Below the pieces are notes generated by a model. It searched no databases and was not told where the DNA came from. It saw nothing but the letters and a program-made list of their open reading frames with translations. From an uncultured Granulosicoccus sp. (GTDB lineage: Bacteria > Pseudomonadota > Gammaproteobacteria > Granulosicoccales > Granulosicoccaceae), in contig CALKLO010000131.1 of the NCBI GenBank assembly GCA_937991945.1, positions 1 through 39,407 of the forward strand: DNA of 39,407 nt. The letters run 5' to 3'. Positions 36,032 to 39,407 of this stretch are shown here, piece by piece. The stretch's first letter is position 1, and every line of letters begins with the position of its first letter. The position numbers were made by a program, and so were the translations under genes.

Positions 36032-37468
36032 ATGGACAACCTGCAGATCGCGACACCCGAGATCTTTCTGCTGGCGGCCACCTGTGCGGTGTTGGTCGTC
36101 GGATTATTTACTAAGCCCAAATCAAACGCGGTGTATTGGCTGTCGCAGCTAACACTTGTTATTACGTTGATGATGGCTGTCTCCCAAATAGGGGGAGAGA
36201 CAAAAACAGGTTTTAGCGGTGCGTACACCGTTGACGCTTTGAGTGCCAGTTTGAAATCTTGGCTCCTTGTTGTGGCTGTGGGTATTTTTCTCTACTCACG
36301 CGATTACGTGGGTGCTCGCAAGATTCAACGTCACGAGTATTTCGTATTAGGCTTATTTGCTGTGTCTGGCATGATGATCATGGTGTCGGCGACACACATG
36401 CTCACTGTCTACCTAGGCTTAGAGCTGCTCGCTTTATCTCAATACGCCATGGTCGCGTTGCACCGCGATAACGGCCGTGCTGCAGAAGCCGCGATGAAGT
36501 ACTTCGTCTTGGGTGCACTGGCGTCAGGTATGTTGCTGTACGGAATGTCTATGGTCTACGGAGCCACCGGTTCTCTCGACTTAAATGTTATTGCCGACAT
36601 CCTTGCGGGTAATGGCGATGCGATGACGGCAGAACGAACCATAGGCGCACGTTTTGGTTTGACGTTCCTCATCGTGGGCATTGCCTTCAAACTAGGCGCT
36701 GTCCCATTCCACATGTGGGTGCCAGATGTTTACGAAGGTGCACCGACCTCGGTAACCATGTTCATTTCAACCGCACCCAAGATTGCAGCATTCGCCATGC
36801 TCATTCGTTTGTTGGTTGGCGGGTTGGAGACCTTAAGTGCTGACTGGCAGCAAATGCTAGCCATCATGGCGGCACTGTCTATGGTCGTCGGCAACCTAAT
36901 TGCCATTGCTCAAACCAATATAAAACGTATGCTGGCTTACAGCACAATTTCACATGTGGGATTTTTACTCATGGGCTTAGTTGGCGCCACTAGCGAAGGC
37001 TACAGTGCCGCGATGTTCTATGCGATTACCTATGCGTTTACCACATTGGCAGCTTTCGGTGTATTGCTAGCCGTATCACGTGAAGGCCATGAAGCCGACG
37101 AACTCAAAGACCTTGCAGGGTTAGGTAAGCGAAACGCACTATTAGCTACCGTTATGATGATTGCAATGATATCGCTAGCCGGTGTTCCGCCAGCAGTTGG
37201 CTTCTACGCCAAGCTATCGGTACTGCAAGCAGCTGTCGGAGCTGGGTTTACGTGGCTCGCCATTCTGGCTGTCATCATGTCAGTCATCGGTGCGTTCTAC
37301 TACTTGCGCATTATTAAGTTGATGTTCTTTGACGATGCAACCGATGAAACCGAAGTTAAGCCTGCAGGCGATGTATCAGCAGCCTTAGCGGTCAACGGTG
37401 TTGCGGTGCTGGTTTTAGGAATTGCCCCTGGTTTTATTATGAGTGCTTGTATAGCCGCTTTTGCATAA
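36032..37468 (+). CDS. nuoN: NADH-quinone oxidoreductase subunit N
   Basis: NuoN (ND2) is the third antiporter-like subunit and the last gene of the operon. The 478 residues contain YLGLELLALSQYAMVAL, AIKYFVLGALASGMLLYG-like sequence (here EAAMKYFVLGALASGMLLYG), GAVPFHMWVPDVYEGAPTSV and AYSTISHVGFLL. It begins seven bases after the nuoM stop, and a terminator-like hairpin overlaps its 3' end. Confidence 0.97.
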   Translation: MDNLQIATPEIFLLAATCAVLVVGLFTKPKSNAVYWLSQLTLVITLMMAVSQIGGETKTGFSGAYTVDALSASLKSWLLVVAVGIFLYSRDYVGARKIQRHEYFVLGLFAVSGMMIMVSATHMLTVYLGLELLALSQYAMVALHRDNGRAAEAAMKYFVLGALASGMLLYGMSMVYGATGSLDLNVIADILAGNGDAMTAERTIGARFGLTFLIVGIAFKLGAVPFHMWVPDVYEGAPTSVTMFISTAPKIAAFAMLIRLLVGGLETLSADWQQMLAIMAALSMVVGNLIAIAQTNIKRMLAYSTISHVGFLLMGLVGATSEGYSAAMFYAITYAFTTLAAFGVLLAVSREGHEADELKDLAGLGKRNALLATVMMIAMISLAGVPPAVGFYAKLSVLQAAVGAGFTWLAILAVIMSVIGAFYYLRIIKLMFFDDATDETEVKPAGDVSAALAVNGVAVLVLGIAPGFIMSACIAAFA

Positions 37469-37504
37469 GGCGGCTTTTACAACCTCGCTAGCGCTTAGCT
37501 AGCG
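37453..37504. terminator. Terminator region between nuoN and the convergent glycosyltransferase gene
   Basis: AGCCGC / GCGGCT (37453-37475, 11-base loop) spans the nuoN stop codon and is followed by TTTT. A second perfect stem CGCTAGC / GCTAGCG (37486-37504, five-base loop) lies between the two converging genes and may serve both strands. The first stem is modest, so termination strength is uncertain. Confidence 0.65.
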
Positions 37505-37515
37505 GCTTTACCGAA

Positions 37516-38541
37516 TTAAACCTTCTTGGAGAAGAGTCGGCTCAGTCCGGAGCCAACGGCTAGGCTTTTCAATACGCCGGCTGGAGTAGGGCGAGACACG
37601 CCAGCGGGCGGTTTAACCCAGTTGCGAACCTGCTGCTCCAAATACACTCTCCACTTATGCGTGGATATTCTTACTGACTGTATGGGCAAATTGGCAGAGC
37701 GTGTTGTTCGCTCTAGCGTTGATGCAAACGTGTTGAACATTTGATCGGGAGCATAGGCAGATTCCCATGCAGATCTGGCAGCACGGCCACGATCTTCCCA
37801 TTCGTTTTCCAGTTCGCGCAATTTTCTTGGAATATTAGGAATTTCCCACTCAGGTATCCGAACGGCAAAGCTCCAATCAATTTGAGCTGGTGCCAGCCAG
37901 GAGTCAGAGATGATGACTGGCGCGCGCCCAGCCTCTATCGCTTCATAGAGGCGTAAGGAGGCGGGTCCAATGCCACGCGGACACAAAACAAATTTACTGC
38001 TGGCCATCGCTTCTGAAAAAATCTTTTGATACCCGTATTTTGATGTCTGCGTAGGATTCCAAACACAGAATTCTGAGGTGTCGACTATCCGAGCGGCATC
38101 ATCGTCAAGCTGCAGAATGGGCTTTCTGACACTGTGGCTGCATGAACCAACAAAAGAGTAGAGCCATTGCCGCTCAATGTCTAAGTTGTGAATATTTTGA
38201 ATGTTTTCGTTGCACGTGTTGATGTAAGGAAAAGCGACATGGTCAGAGTAAGCTGCAAGCTTTGCAGACAAGCTGCAATACAGCCCTGGCAAGAGGGGCC
38301 ACGATTGATCCATCTCGTTATACATGTATACCTTTTCAGGGTAGTCACGATATAGAGGGTGGCTTAATAGCTGTTCAAACAGGATGTCTTCAAACTGTGT
38401 GTTCTCAACGAACACGATAGCGTCTGCCTCGGCCGGATTGTTGGCGAGTTCGTGCTGCTGATGGACATCTTGCTTTTGCAGCTGGAGCAGGCGATCGAGC
38501 CGCGAATGTTCTTGATAGGCTGAAGTTAGAAATAATTTCAT
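37516..38541 (-). CDS. Exostosin-family (GT47-like) glycosyltransferase
   Basis: The 341-residue protein shows the exostosin C-terminal signature FVLCPRGIGPASLRLYEAIEAGRAPVIISDSW in pieces: SSKFVLCPRGIGPAS, RLYEAIEAGRAPVIISD. The N-terminal half has YSFVGSCSHSVRKPIL and ADAIVFVENTQF, typical of bacterial relatives that transfer sugars in polysaccharide synthesis. No signal peptide or membrane helix is seen, so it is probably cytoplasmic. The final 40 residues are basic. It interrupts the run between nuoN and the initiator tRNA and has no partner genes in the window. An inverted repeat covers its start codon. The donor and acceptor are unknown. Confidence 0.78.
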   Translation of the reverse strand: MKLFLTSAYQEHSRLDRLLQLQKQDVHQQHELANNPAEADAIVFVENTQFEDILFEQLLSHPLYRDYPEKVYMYNEMDQSWPLLPGLYCSLSAKLAAYSDHVAFPYINTCNENIQNIHNLDIERQWLYSFVGSCSHSVRKPILQLDDDAARIVDTSEFCVWNPTQTSKYGYQKIFSEAMASSKFVLCPRGIGPASLRLYEAIEAGRAPVIISDSWLAPAQIDWSFAVRIPEWEIPNIPRKLRELENEWEDRGRAARSAWESAYAPDQMFNTFASTLERTTRSANLPIQSVRISTHKWRVYLEQQVRNWVKPPAGVSRPTPAGVLKSLAVGSGLSRLFSKKV

Positions 38542-38563
38542 TTCAGCATTCCGAATTGAAATG
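38539..38563 (-). promoter_or_regulatory. Inverted repeat spanning the glycosyltransferase start codon
   Basis: CATTTCA and TGAAATG form a perfect seven-base stem around 11 bases; the start codon lies in one arm. In mRNA it could hide the start, or it may be an operator. AT-rich stems of this length can arise by chance. Confidence 0.3.
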
Positions 38564-39149
38564 ATGTGTGAAGGTTACCACCGTCATTCTGAATTCGAAG
38601 GGTATTGTTACCGCAACTAAGCAGTCTCTTTGGTAGTACAGATCCGTCAAATACGTGTAGTTGCATGCGGTATATTTGGGATAATTCCCAACGCCTTCTG
38701 AGATTTAAATTTAATTGTAGGACCGAGTTATAGGAATGCAGGGTGCCTTTTGAACCATCATTACGTTTGGAGAAGTGGTTATCATTTCAAAAGCAAAGAG
38801 TGTGAATTGTGTCTCATATAATGTTGTAAAGCTTAATTCAGTATGAATAAAAAGAGACGTCAAAGCCAGTTAAATGTTCACAACTAATAGGCAACCAAGC
38901 TTGCACCGTAAATGTATGAGGCGCAATAGAGTCAAATTTATAGCGCGCAAGCGAGCGACTCTGGGCTTGCGAGAGGTTCGATAGCAGCTTGTCGAATCAC
39001 TTCAAATTCTAAGGAATGAAAGGGTGTTGAATGGCTCATCGAGAAGCCCCTTTACCGTTAGCAGTAAATGCTGGCACTGGTTTAGGTAAGTTGCTGAATC
39101 ATCAACAGTCTTATTCAAAATATATATCCACTTATTTGTCGACTGACTG
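38564..39149. other. AT-rich stretch of about 590 bases without a recognisable gene
   Basis: No reading frame with a ribosome binding site or family feature was found. The one structure noted is a perfect inverted repeat CGCAAGC / GCTTGCG at 38946-38971 with a 12-base loop and no T-run. The composition contrasts with the housekeeping genes around it. Confidence 0.5.
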
Positions 39150-39178
39150 TTGTATATGAAACGTATGCAGCTTATACT
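39150..39178 (+). promoter_or_regulatory. Probable promoter of the initiator tRNA gene
   Basis: TTGTAT (39150-39155) and TATACT (39173-39178) are spaced by 17 bases. The -10 matches at five of six positions and the -35 at three. Transcription would start about 12 bases before the tRNA. Confidence 0.5.
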
Positions 39179-39196
39179 TTCGCTTGTCAGCACAGG

Positions 39197-39273
<77 letters not shown>

Positions 39274-39305
39274 ACACTTAGTTCAAGTGAGTTTGACCAA
39301 AAACT

Positions 39306-39328
39306 AGCCGCTTAAGTGCGGCTTTTTT
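39306..39328 (+). terminator. Rho-independent terminator after tRNA-fMet
   Basis: AGCCGC / GCGGCT with a six-base loop is followed by a run of six T. It lies about 30 bases after the tRNA. Confidence 0.88.
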
Positions 39329-39391
39329 GTGTCTGGAATTTGTTAAGGAGCCAGTACCTTGATCGGCACTGGCATCCCTTCTTGTCTTAAA

Positions 39392-39407
39392 GCAGCTTAG
39401 AAGCTGC
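39392..39407. other. Inverted repeat at the window edge
   Basis: GCAGCTT and AAGCTGC form a perfect seven-base stem with a two-base loop, ending exactly at the window edge. A T-run, if any, would lie outside the window or on the minus strand, so its role cannot be judged. Confidence 0.3.

Noticed and set aside
36032-37468. Possible frameshift or truncation in the nuo operon
   Set aside because: All 14 genes have family-normal starts, lengths and key residues; none is broken.
39002-39193. A 63-codon minus-strand frame just before tRNA-fMet
   Set aside because: AT-rich with no ribosome binding site or recognisable pattern, and it would cover the likely tRNA promoter.

Overview
The window reads as chromosomal DNA of a mid-GC gammaproteobacterium. 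The main reason is the conserved housekeeping order rlmE-ftsH-folP-glmM-tpiA-secG-tRNA-Leu(GAG)-nuoA..N-tRNA-fMet, with yhbY diverging from rlmE, which is a gammaproteobacterial arrangement. A Tat-exported HiPIP and a tungsten-type aldehyde oxidoreductase fit a marine or Chromatiales/Arenicellales-like lineage, but I cannot name the species from sequence alone. No CRISPR array, phage or insertion sequence was seen.

Layout. 1-1194: 3' part of a MauG/cytochrome c peroxidase gene and its terminator. 1195-1733: AT-rich gap. 1734-6093: an orphan OmpR-like regulator with a degenerate receiver, an RNase J-like metallo-beta-lactamase protein, a CNNM/DUF21-CBS membrane protein and a DUF808 (YedI-like) membrane protein. 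6345-10813 (minus strand): HiPIP, a Fur-box-like site, a 58-residue small ORF, then a compact aldehyde oxidoreductase cluster (polyferredoxin, catalytic subunit, MoaD-like protein) preceded by a DUF937 gene and an acidic YacL-like gene. 11087-15845 (plus): a TauB-like ATPase, an unusual permease with a domain of about 360 residues inserted before the transport core, and a PhoP/PhoQ-like two-component pair. 15850-22489: yhbY, rlmE, ftsH, folP, glmM, tpiA, secG. 22552-37468: tRNA-Leu and a complete 14-gene nuo operon with separate nuoC and nuoD. 37516-38541: an exostosin-like glycosyltransferase on the minus strand. 38542-39407: a mostly empty AT-rich stretch, then the initiator tRNA gene and its terminator.

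How the parts fit. The nuo genes encode all core subunits of proton-pumping NADH:quinone oxidoreductase; the NuoG cluster N7 ligands are absent. The aldehyde oxidoreductase cluster resembles a stripped-down AorABD system with no flavin subunit next to it, so its electron acceptor is an open question. The ABC operon has no adjacent substrate-binding protein, but its permease carries a large extra domain that probably faces the periplasm. These two regions are the best candidates for something not yet described. Non-ATG starts are frequent (TTG for ftsH, tpiA, nuoA, nuoM and the sensor kinase; GTG for rlmE, nuoJ, nuoL, the PhoP-like regulator and the MoaD-like gene).
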